Source: an uncultured Bryobacterales bacterium
GTDB lineage: Bacteria > Acidobacteriota > Terriglobia > Bryobacterales > Bryobacteraceae
Length of the DNA: 7,921 nucleotides
Direction: 5' to 3'
Assembly: GCA_937859895.1 (NCBI GenBank)
Contig: CALMAV010000111.1
Span: 1-7,921, forward strand
The notes under the pieces are model-generated. The model was not told the DNA's origin, ran no database searches, and saw nothing but the letters and a program-made list of their open reading frames with translations. A program made the position numbers and the translations under genes. This document shows, one piece after another, positions 1-5,852 of the stretch; position 1 is the first letter of the stretch, and every line of letters starts with the position of its first letter.

Positions 1-654
1 CACGAGCTGGTCGTTTGCCTTGAATCCAAGGTCATCCCGCTCAATCCCCAAGGCACCGCGAACAAAACTCCCAGCTCCGTCCGCACCGACTGCGTAAGCA
101 GCATGAATGATGGTTGCATCAGAGTCAGGCTTGTCCGTCGCCCGGACCGAGAGCTCAGCACCATCTGCATTCTGTGCAACCGCGACGGCGGTGATCCCCA
201 TGAAGACACGCACACCGAGCTCTCGAGCGTGTGCGTCGAAGATGTCTTCGAATTCGGGCTGATAGGTAAGGTAGCTGTCCTTCCAGCCGGAGTTACCCGT
301 GCCCGGAACGGTTGTTGTGGAGAGCACTTCCATGTTGCCCGTGACAAAATACATGCGTGGAACCGGACGCGCGATCAGTTCGACTGCTTCCGCGAAGCCC
401 ATCCCCTGGAAGGTCCGCATGGTCTCACCATCGAAGTGTCCGGCGCGAGGTAGTTTGTAGCGCTGCGGAAATCGTTCTACAACAATCACAGAGATGCCCC
501 GCTCCGCCAGCAGTGCAGCGAGAATCATACTAACCGGGCCATAGCCCACGATTGCCACATCGCAGGTCAACTGCGCCGGCAGGGGGTTTACGGCGGGGGC
601 TTGTTGCCCTGGATGTGGGGCTGCTCCTTGCCTGTTTGTTTCGCTTTCACTCAT
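1..654 (-). CDS. FAD-dependent aromatic monooxygenase, MhpA-like (partial, 3' end outside window)
   Basis: The first 218 residues of a class A flavoprotein hydroxylase are present; the family is usually about 400-600 residues, so the C-terminus lies beyond the left edge. Such enzymes use FAD and NAD(P)H to hydroxylate phenolic rings in the cytoplasm. The Rossmann FAD-binding segment is at about 32-60 (VAIVGYGPVS, ending in VVVE at 57-60). A PRAGHFDGETMR stretch (69-80) matches the PRA...D.E..R signature of 3-(3-hydroxyphenyl)propionate hydroxylase relatives. The DG motif GADGAGSFVR (190-199) binds FAD and NAD(P)H. The third glycine of GxGxxG is Ser42. The first 30 residues are a Pro/Gln-rich extension before the fold. 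The ATG at 654 follows AGAGAGGA at good spacing. The gene lies 86 bp downstream of the MBL hydrolase gene on the same strand. The family call is firm; the substrate is unknown. Confidence 0.86.
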   Translation of the reverse strand, partial: MSESETNRQGAAPHPGQQAPAVNPLPAQLTCDVAIVGYGPVSMILAALLAERGISVIVVERFPQRYKLPRAGHFDGETMRTFQGMGFAEAVELIARPVPRMYFVTGNMEVLSTTTVPGTGNSGWKDSYLTYQPEFEDIFDAHARELGVRVFMGITAVAVAQNADGAELSVRATDKPDSDATIIHAAYAVGADGAGSFVRGALGIERDDLGFKANDQLV

Positions 655-704
655 TTCGTTCCTCTCTTTCGGGTTCGTTCCTTCACGCCGTTCTGTCGCC
701 TAGG

Positions 705-721
705 AAAAGGCGGGCCCCGCC
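705..721 (-). terminator. Possible weak hairpin terminator after the MBL gene
   Basis: On the minus strand a GC-only dyad (GGCGGG, one base, CCCGCC) at 721-709 is directly followed by TTTT (708-705), 20 bases after the MBL stop codon. Only about 5 pairs can form once a 3-base loop is allowed, and the T-run is short. At best it is a partial terminator or attenuator before the monooxygenase gene. Confidence 0.25.
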
Positions 722-740
722 CGGACTACCGTCCTCCGGG

Positions 741-1709
741 TCATGCAACCGGCTTCCAGCTTGGCTTCCCACCGACCTGTTCTATCGAGCCCGCGTTAGG
801 CCAGGGGAAATGTGGAGAAAAGTTGTACCAACCCGGCTGTGAAAGCATCTCGATCACGCTGTACCGGGTCTTCACGGCAAGCTCCGGAACAAGATCATTT
901 GGATTGAAATTGTCCGGCAGCAGAATCGATTGCTCGACGCTGGTTAACGCATCGCCCGTGTAAAGCATCGTCGCTCCATGGCCGGCGATGATGTAACCGA
1001 CCTGGCCCAGTGTGTGACCCGGTAGCAGGATCGATCGAATGCCGGGGAGCACCTCGTCTCCGGCTCTGCCGGTCCTGATACGGCTGCCCGCAAATTGAAA
1101 CAGCCGTTGCGATGCTTTCAGCCTGTCATGTTTTCCCCACTCCGCTATAGGAGAGAAGCCTAGATCCAGGTTGGGTTGACTCCAGAACTGAACATCCTCG
1201 GCCCCTGCATAGTATGTAGCGTTTGGAAAGATTGGCTTGCCTCCCGCATTGAAGAGACCGCCAATGTGATCCGGGTCGAGATGTGAGATGAGCACGGAAT
1301 CGATTTGCGCCGGAGATAATCCTGCAAGGGCCAGAGACTCCAGAAGACGCCCAATTGTTGGCATGGGCACTGGAATAATCGGATCAGGACCAAAGCCGCT
1401 ATCCAGCAGAACCCACTTGCCTGTTTGCGGCATGCACATAAGAAGACAGGAAAGCGGTATGCTCCTCATTTCGGAGTTGCTCCCCGCATCAGGTAGGACT
1501 CCGGCAGCCTGCGAAGCATCGGGGTCGGGAGCACGACCCGATTGCTGATTTTGTGCCTGCAAGGGATCTACGGCCGGCCGCACCATGCCTCCATCGCTGA
1601 GAGAAATAAAGTCGATTCCGCCGAGACGAAAATTGTGAAACCTAGCCTCCGTCCCTGGAAACTCTCTGCTGTCTTGGACAACGCTGGTACCGCTCTCATT
1701 TTTCGTCAT
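741..1709 (-). CDS. MBL-fold metallo-hydrolase, methyl parathion hydrolase/lactonase-like
   Basis: This 322-residue protein has the metallo-beta-lactamase fold of cytoplasmic hydrolases that cleave esters, lactones or phosphotriesters with two metals. The metal signature is SHLDPDHIGG (142-151): His143, Asp147 and His148 are kept, but the usual second histidine is Asp145. Further ligands follow in order: His232 (LLPGHT), Asp253 (LYTGDA) and His300 (SPHFPWPNAG, like the late H-x-P-F/W-P motif of methyl parathion hydrolase relatives). A Gln/Ala/Pro-rich low-complexity stretch lies at about 49-79. No signal peptide is visible. The ATG at 1709 is chosen because GAGG lies 8 bases upstream; the in-frame GTG at 1739 and ATG at 1730 have no ribosome-binding site. 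The gene sits between the SnoaL-like and monooxygenase genes on the same strand, so it may cleave a side chain or ring product of that pathway. The exact reaction is unknown. Confidence 0.9.
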   Translation of the reverse strand: MTKNESGTSVVQDSREFPGTEARFHNFRLGGIDFISLSDGGMVRPAVDPLQAQNQQSGRAPDPDASQAAGVLPDAGSNSEMRSIPLSCLLMCMPQTGKWVLLDSGFGPDPIIPVPMPTIGRLLESLALAGLSPAQIDSVLISHLDPDHIGGLFNAGGKPIFPNATYYAGAEDVQFWSQPNLDLGFSPIAEWGKHDRLKASQRLFQFAGSRIRTGRAGDEVLPGIRSILLPGHTLGQVGYIIAGHGATMLYTGDALTSVEQSILLPDNFNPNDLVPELAVKTRYSVIEMLSQPGWYNFSPHFPWPNAGSIEQVGGKPSWKPVA

Positions 1710-1826
1710 GGACTCATCCTCGGGTGACATCGACACCACGGCAGCATGCCGGGGTCTGGAAACAAACGGACAGGTTGGTTATCACGGAATGCGAGCCGTA
1801 GGCTATAAACCGTGTAGCGTGCGAGG

Positions 1827-1839
1827 CCCGCGCCGCGGG
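1827..1839. repeat. GC-rich palindrome between the SnoaL and MBL genes
   Basis: CCCGCG, one base, CGCGGG form a perfect 6-bp dyad 21 bases beyond the SnoaL stop codon. No T-run follows on the minus strand, so it is not a standard terminator. It could slow transcription, protect an mRNA end or be chance. The rest of the 150-bp gap (1710-1859) shows nothing else I can name. Confidence 0.3.
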
Positions 1840-1859
1840 GTATGCCGGACGTGGGAAAG

Positions 1860-2528
1860 TCAGCCCTGCTCCAGCCACTCCCACTCTGCGTTTTTCAAAT
1901 GAGTTACGGTCTCCGGCAGGTCCTCCCCCGGGAGATCGTCTTGCGGCTTCAGTCCGGCACGAACCAGGTGGTAGCTCAGGTAGCGGTAAGACGCACGATA
2001 AGCGCTGAGTTCCGTTTGATTCAGAACAGGGATCGCGCTCGGATTACACGGAGTGATTAAGTCGTGCAGGTACACGCAACGCGCTCCTGCAATCTTCCAG
2101 GTGTCGTCCACCCGCAAGAATCGCCATGGCAGGCGAACATAGCCCGTATATTTACACGCGATCCCGTCGAGCAGGAAAAAGTTATGAAGAGTGCAGTCGG
2201 CTTCAGCAATCGCTCGATCGTTTTTGACATGGGTCACAGTGGCCCCCATTCCATGAAAGCCACTATTATCTGCATGGTCGCTGCGGTTCTTGACCGCCAA
2301 GGCCTGCTTCTCGGTTTGCTCGACAAAGTCCTTGCCGCTTCCCTTGAACCAAGACACCTCGATTGCCGAATCAGGATGATAGTAAGAAGCCATTTCGGCG
2401 AAAAGGCCGGTGTCGCGCGCCCTGCGTTCTCTCACCATCACTTCAGCAATGGCTAGCCGATCAAGCTGCTGTGTAGCTCCTTCGCGCCGTAAATTCATTG
2501 TCTTCTCCCGTACCTCGAATGAACTCAT
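1860..2528 (-). CDS. SnoaL/NTF2-like fold protein
   Basis: A 222-residue protein with a SnoaL-like (NTF2) cone fold, the group that includes polyketide cyclases, scytalone dehydratase-like enzymes and ring-hydroxylating dioxygenase beta subunits. A helix with AIAEVMVRERRARDTGLFAEM (27-47) leads into YYHPDSAIEVSWFKGS (49-64), the typical helix, HPDA-like turn and strand. The later strands include the Tyr/Trp-rich stretch KYTGYVRLPWRFLRVDDTWK (about 123-142). Residues after about 155 form a C-terminal extension (YLSYHLVRAG). The reading frame is open further upstream to 2786, but that part is an acyltransferase remnant. The ATG at 2528 has GGGAGG 6 bases upstream; an in-frame ATG at 2498, preceded by GGGAG, is a strong alternative that would give 212 residues. 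This is the first gene of the three-gene minus-strand cluster. Its catalytic role is not readable, and a non-enzymatic binding role is possible. Confidence 0.85.
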   Translation of the reverse strand: MSSFEVREKTMNLRREGATQQLDRLAIAEVMVRERRARDTGLFAEMASYYHPDSAIEVSWFKGSGKDFVEQTEKQALAVKNRSDHADNSGFHGMGATVTHVKNDRAIAEADCTLHNFFLLDGIACKYTGYVRLPWRFLRVDDTWKIAGARCVYLHDLITPCNPSAIPVLNQTELSAYRASYRYLSYHLVRAGLKPQDDLPGEDLPETVTHLKNAEWEWLEQG

Positions 2529-2535
2529 TCGGTAC
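2510..2535 (-). promoter_or_regulatory. Hairpin over the upstream start codon of the SnoaL gene
   Basis: CGAATGA and TCATTCG (2516-2531) form a perfect 7-bp dyad around 2 bases. GTAC and GTAC extend it by 4 pairs across a 2-base bulge. The ATG at 2528 lies inside the stem; its GGGAGG (2535-2540) lies at the base, and the second site GGGAG (2505-2509) lies just past the other side. The structure could set which start is used, or could be a DNA operator. Confidence 0.4.
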
Positions 2536-2573
2536 CTCCCGTGCACTTGTTCGACGCAACAGAACCGATACCG

Positions 2574-2592
2574 TGTAGTCATAGATGTAGTC
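2574..2592. repeat. Short direct repeat upstream of the SnoaL gene
   Basis: TGTAGTC occurs at 2574-2580 and again at 2586-2592, a 12-bp period, 46-64 bases upstream of the ATG at 2528. The position suits a regulator half-site pair, but 7-bp copies can arise by chance. I saw no convincing -35/-10 pair nearby. Confidence 0.3.
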
Positions 2593-2611
2593 GGCAACGG
2601 CCAAGGTGCAA

Positions 2612-2886
2612 CGATCTTGCCAAGCAATCTCCATGACAAAAAACCCGATCCAAAGTCAACCCCCTGGGGAAACAGGCAGAAGGAACGACTGCTCAAAGCA
2701 GCCGCTGAGGCAGGTTCGGAGTTCGCGTACAGTTTGACGTTTTGGTCGGGAACAGCGAACTCCATGCAGTGGAAGATCACCACCACTAAAGCCGCAATCC
2801 CTCTTTAATCCATCAAGGACTTCGAAGTGCTGCTTGGTCTTCAGGATTTCAGGCACTGGTAGTGCATTGACTGTTGCGAGTTCCAT
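2612..2886 (-). pseudogene. Remnant of a family-3 membrane acyltransferase (OafA/YrhL-like), frameshifted
   Basis: The minus strand from the ATG at 2886 reads MELATVNALPVPEI and then KQHFEVLDGL, followed by a frame change. One base over in the frame, the protein continues with GIAALVVVIFHCMEFAVPD. Together these give the N-terminal signature of Acyltransferase 3 proteins (F..LDGLRGIAA.VVV.FH), including the catalytic-region Arg and His at the start of membrane helix 1. A single extra A in the AAAG at 2803-2806 explains the shift from LRG to LKR. Downstream, pieces such as VDF, a Gly-Phe-rich stretch and DR suggest further decay to about 2610. Intact members have about 350-400 residues and ten helices; only 60-90 codons remain. 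The start lies 15 bases after the GNAT stop codon, so the intact gene may once have been cotranscribed with GNAT. The family call is good; the 3' limit is uncertain. Confidence 0.75.
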
Positions 2887-2901
2887 CTTTTTCGCTCGTA
2901 A

Positions 2902-3567
2902 CTACTGCTTCAGATTAAATTTAGCCTTGTCATCAACGGCATAGTTCCCATGCTCGGATTTGGTCGGTGACTCAGTTCTTAGTTGCCACCGGATTCTAGT
3001 CAGGACGAAAAATAGGCACTGATTCCGAGCATCGTCACGACAAGTTCCATCTTGCGCAAACCCTAGTTTGTCAAGAATGCGTTGAGAGCGCCGGTTCTCC
3101 TGTCGTATAAACGCAACAATGCGGTCTAGCTGGAGTTTGCCGAAGACGTAGTGGAGCACGGCGCGGCAAGCCTCGGTCGCATAACCTACACCCCAGTACT
3201 CTGGCGCAAGTTCATACGCAATCTGAACGTCATCACCACCGTCCTCCCGCTTCCTAGCCTGGCGATATTTAGTTACTTGCACCCAACCGAGCGAAGTACC
3301 ATCCCGCTTTAGCTCGAGAACCCATTTGCCTAAGTGATAACTGAACCGCGCCAGATCGATTTGAGCCGAAGCAAACTTCTGAGCTTCGTCCTTCGTCAAC
3401 GGCCCAGAGTGAATGAATTGCATTACTTGTGCATCGGTATCCAGAGAGACAAGAAATTCCTGGTCTGCCGGCTCTAACCTTCGAAGGATTAGACGGTCAG
3501 TCTGGAGAAGGGGAAAGGATCGTCCTCTATCACGGTCCAGCGAAACAGGATCGCGTTCATCTTCCAT
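2902..3567 (-). CDS. GNAT N-acetyltransferase, RimJ/RimL type
   Basis: A 221-residue cytoplasmic GNAT protein that transfers an acetyl group from acetyl-CoA to an amine. The N-terminal strand LQTDRLILRRLEPAD (21-35) is the classic RimJ/RimL start. The acetyl-CoA loop is in motif A, YELAPEYWGVGYATEA (118-133), with the Q/RxxGxG loop in the form YWGVGYA. Motif B follows as ENRRSQRILDKLGF (157-170). About 25 polar C-terminal residues extend past the fold. An ATG at 3567 with GGGAGG 5 bases upstream is preferred over the in-frame GTG at 3582, which overlaps that site. It lies 108 bp downstream of the EAL gene on the same strand; no terminator is evident in that gap, so readthrough is possible. 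The substrate (ribosomal protein, other protein, small amine or antibiotic) cannot be told. Confidence 0.93.
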   Translation of the reverse strand: MEDERDPVSLDRDRGRSFPLLQTDRLILRRLEPADQEFLVSLDTDAQVMQFIHSGPLTKDEAQKFASAQIDLARFSYHLGKWVLELKRDGTSLGWVQVTKYRQARKREDGGDDVQIAYELAPEYWGVGYATEACRAVLHYVFGKLQLDRIVAFIRQENRRSQRILDKLGFAQDGTCRDDARNQCLFFVLTRIRWQLRTESPTKSEHGNYAVDDKAKFNLKQ

Positions 3568-3675
3568 ACTGACCTCCCACACACATAACTCACTCCTGAG
3601 CTTTGCATGACAATCTATCTCAGCATTCGGAAGCGGGTTATGCCACGGGGGACCAATATACGAAGCAGATTTAAA

Positions 3676-5523
3676 CTAAGAAGCCGACTTTTGAAGCAAA
3701 GTCAGCATGGAGCTTACATCCCGGTCTCGACCTTGTCGAAGAAAGGCCTCGAAAGCAGGGACGGGAAGAGGACGGGAGATGAAGTACCCTTGCACTTCGT
3801 CACACCCACATTCTTTTAAGAAAGTGTAGACCTCGGCGGTTTCGACCCCTTCTGCAACAACGCGGTAGCCCAAATCGTGAGCCATGGAAATCATGGACCG
3901 CACCAGGGTTTGATCCTTTTGACTTTTGGCCAGTTCAGGCATGAAGGAGCGGTCGAGCTTTACTGTTGTTGCAGGAAGCTTCTGGAGGTAAGAGAACGAA
4001 CTATAGCCAGTGCCAAAGTCATCGATAGCAAGTGCAACGCCCAAGGATCGAATTTGCTCAAGTCTTTCGACGGCGCGCGAGCGATGACGAATCAGTGCAC
4101 TCTCGGTAAACTCCAACTCGATAGCAGCGGGGGACACTGTGGATCTTTGTAGTGCCTGTTGGAGGGAGAGAACAAAGTCTTCCTCCTCCAGGTTACGAGC
4201 TGAAATGTTGATGGAAGCGTGGGTGTCCAGGCCGGCGCGGCGCCAAGTGGCGAGCTGCCCCAGCGCGTTCGCCAGAACCCATTGAGTGATGGGACGGGCC
4301 AGAGCTGTTTGCTCCACAAGCGGGATGAACTCGCCCGGAGGGACACTTCCTAAGGTGGGATGAGTCCACCGGAGAAGCGCCTCAGCACCCGTACAAACTC
4401 CACTATGCAAGTCAATGCGCGGCTGGTACACGAGGTTAAACTCGCGTCCTCCTTGCTCCACCGCTTTTCGTATGTTGGTCAGAACAGTAAAACGACGACG
4501 ATTCGCTTCGTCGCTATCTGGACTGTAGACTGCGTACTCAATATCTGCTTCTCGTGCATCGCGGGCTGCGCTCAGTACAGTACGGAGCACGTCATGCGGC
4601 GGTGAACTGCCAACGCAGAATGGCGAGATGCCGTAAGCTGCTTCTACCGCGACCGGCACACCGTCACAAACAATGGGCGCTAGAAGTTGCTTCCGTAAGC
4701 TCCCGATTACATCGGACCAAGAGTTTCCGTCACTTTCGTTGATGAGTAGAAAGAAGGAGGTAATCCCCACCTGGTAGAGTCCGGCTTTGCCTCCGAGGGT
4801 CGATTGAATCGTTGATGTGGAGGCTTTCACAAGAGTGTCGATGTAGGTGCTGCCGAGAACGCTAACGGTCTCATTCATCTGGCGCAGGTCTGCCAAGTCG
4901 ATCAATACCGCGACACGCCACTCACCAGGCGCTTTTCGCTCCAGATTTGTGAGATCTTCAGCTAGTTGGTACCGGTTTGGCAAACCACTAGAAGGCTCAA
5001 CCCGGCCCACGTCACGTTGCAGTTCTATCTGCGCCATGACGAACGCGGCCAGGTCCTGTAGAGCGCTTACTTCCTCGGTGGTAATGGACCGAGCCTCGGT
5101 ATCCAGCACGCACATGGCACCGAGCACGTAACCATCTCGTGTTGTTAAGGGAGCGCCTGCGTAAAATCGGATACCTGATTCCGCCAAATAGCATTGAGAG
5201 AACCGGGAGTCTTGCAACAAATCAGGGATCGCTACTACCTCGCCAGACCTGGTTACTTCCGCACAAGGAGCTCCGCCTCGGATTATCTCTCGCCCTTGTG
5301 TTCCAACATGTGATTTGAACCATTGGCGGTCGCGATCGGTTAGGGAGATTGCTGAAATCGGAGTGCGAAACAGCCGGCTGGCCATGCGCGTGATGCGATC
5401 GAAGCTTTCGCTCTCTGGCGTGTCTAGAATTTCAAGTTCCCGCAGGGCCTGAAGACGACGCTCCTCCCTCGCAATTGCCTCGTAATCAGATGGATCGGGC
5501 ACGAGAAACTTTCCTGAAGCCAT
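3676..5523 (-). CDS. GAF / degenerate GGDEF / EAL protein, predicted c-di-GMP phosphodiesterase
   Basis: A 615-residue soluble signalling protein. A GAF domain (about 25-168) begins with the usual ALRELEILDTPESESFDRIT lead. A GGDEF-like domain (about 178-335) has lost its active site: the GG(D/E)EF stretch reads YQVGITSFFLL (250-260) and the start reads SSGLPNR instead of DxLTGLPNR. The EAL domain (about 345-600) looks complete: EAL at 381-383, Asn439, Glu471/Glu474 (ELEFTES), Asp501-Asp502 (IDDFGTGYSS), Lys522, Glu558 (AEGVET) and Gln578 (QGYF). It should therefore cleave c-di-GMP to pGpG, with GAF and the dead GGDEF as sensory or allosteric modules. There is no membrane segment or signal peptide. 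The ATG at 5523 has only a weak ribosome-binding site, but the GAF lead at residue 18 onward fits this start. It is transcribed divergently from the histidine kinase gene. Confidence 0.95.
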   Translation of the reverse strand: MASGKFLVPDPSDYEAIAREERRLQALRELEILDTPESESFDRITRMASRLFRTPISAISLTDRDRQWFKSHVGTQGREIIRGGAPCAEVTRSGEVVAIPDLLQDSRFSQCYLAESGIRFYAGAPLTTRDGYVLGAMCVLDTEARSITTEEVSALQDLAAFVMAQIELQRDVGRVEPSSGLPNRYQLAEDLTNLERKAPGEWRVAVLIDLADLRQMNETVSVLGSTYIDTLVKASTSTIQSTLGGKAGLYQVGITSFFLLINESDGNSWSDVIGSLRKQLLAPIVCDGVPVAVEAAYGISPFCVGSSPPHDVLRTVLSAARDAREADIEYAVYSPDSDEANRRRFTVLTNIRKAVEQGGREFNLVYQPRIDLHSGVCTGAEALLRWTHPTLGSVPPGEFIPLVEQTALARPITQWVLANALGQLATWRRAGLDTHASINISARNLEEEDFVLSLQQALQRSTVSPAAIELEFTESALIRHRSRAVERLEQIRSLGVALAIDDFGTGYSSFSYLQKLPATTVKLDRSFMPELAKSQKDQTLVRSMISMAHDLGYRVVAEGVETAEVYTFLKECGCDEVQGYFISRPLPVPAFEAFLRQGRDRDVSSMLTLLQKSAS

Positions 5524-5653
5524 AAACTTTTATCGAGAAAACCTTATTGTTTCAGGTAATTGATTGTAACCGAGCCGTAGATCCCTGGATAATCCGGGTA
5601 TTTGACGGCAAGCGCTGCGGATTCCCCTTGGCCACAAATGCATTCAGACTACC

Positions 5654-5691
5654 GAGAATTCTTTTAGTGGGCTTGGGCAGTAGGAATTCTC
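5654..5691. repeat. 8-bp inverted repeat in the divergent promoter region
   Basis: GAGAATTC (5654-5661) and GAATTCTC (5684-5691) are perfect inverted copies with a 22-base spacer, so their centres are 30 bp apart, close to three helical turns. This spacing suits a dimeric or paired DNA-binding regulator serving both flanking genes. No regulator gene lies in the window to match it. Confidence 0.45.
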
Positions 5692-5780
5692 AAACTGTTC
5701 ACGCATAGGAAGAACGGACGCGAACTGATTAGGTAGTTCCAGCAGCGTGGAAGGGGCCGTCCATTCCCGGCTTTGTTTTT

Positions 5781-5790
5781 GGGGGGGGGG
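5781..5790 (+). repeat. Run of ten G after five T
   Basis: A G10 homopolymer, preceded by TTTTT, lies 62 bases upstream of the kinase start. Such tracts are prone to slippage and to sequencing error. If its length varies between cells, it could alter promoter geometry of the kinase gene. Confidence 0.9.
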
Positions 5791-5852
5791 AGAACTACAG
5801 GCAATATTAATTTGGAAGAGAATCGGTTTTTGATAATGTACGTGTATTAGCA

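Larger units (their letters stand above)
5524..5852. promoter_or_regulatory. Divergent intergenic region between EAL and histidine kinase genes
   Basis: This 329-bp stretch has no supported gene and must carry the promoters of both flanking genes. For the kinase, GATAAT at 5832-5837 is a -10-like box that would leave a leader of only about 10 bases, consistent with the lack of a Shine-Dalgarno before the ATG at 5853; I see no good -35. For the EAL gene, TACAAT on the minus strand (5568-5563) is a -10-like box about 40 bases before its ATG. An imperfect dyad, CCC-T-GGAT followed by AATCCGGG, lies at 5583-5598. These are weak matches judged by eye. Confidence 0.45.

Noticed and set aside
103..963. 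Several plus-strand open frames over the monooxygenase and MBL genes
   Set aside because: They are antisense to two genes with clear motifs and have no recognisable domain or ribosome-binding site.
2461..2634. Short minus-strand open frame of 57 codons (begins MEIAWQDRC) overlapping the SnoaL start
   Set aside because: No family resemblance and no clear ribosome-binding site; it overlaps a better gene. Its first part may be more of the acyltransferase remnant.
2529..2786. N-terminal extension of the SnoaL protein, since the frame stays open up to an ATG at 2786
   Set aside because: This stretch encodes the shifted part of the acyltransferase signature (VVIFHCMEFAVPD), and good ribosome-binding sites precede the ATGs at 2528 and 2498.
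5630..5645. Sigma-54-like promoter (TTGG followed by TGCA)
   Set aside because: The spacing between GG and GC is 8 bases where the -24/-12 class needs 10.
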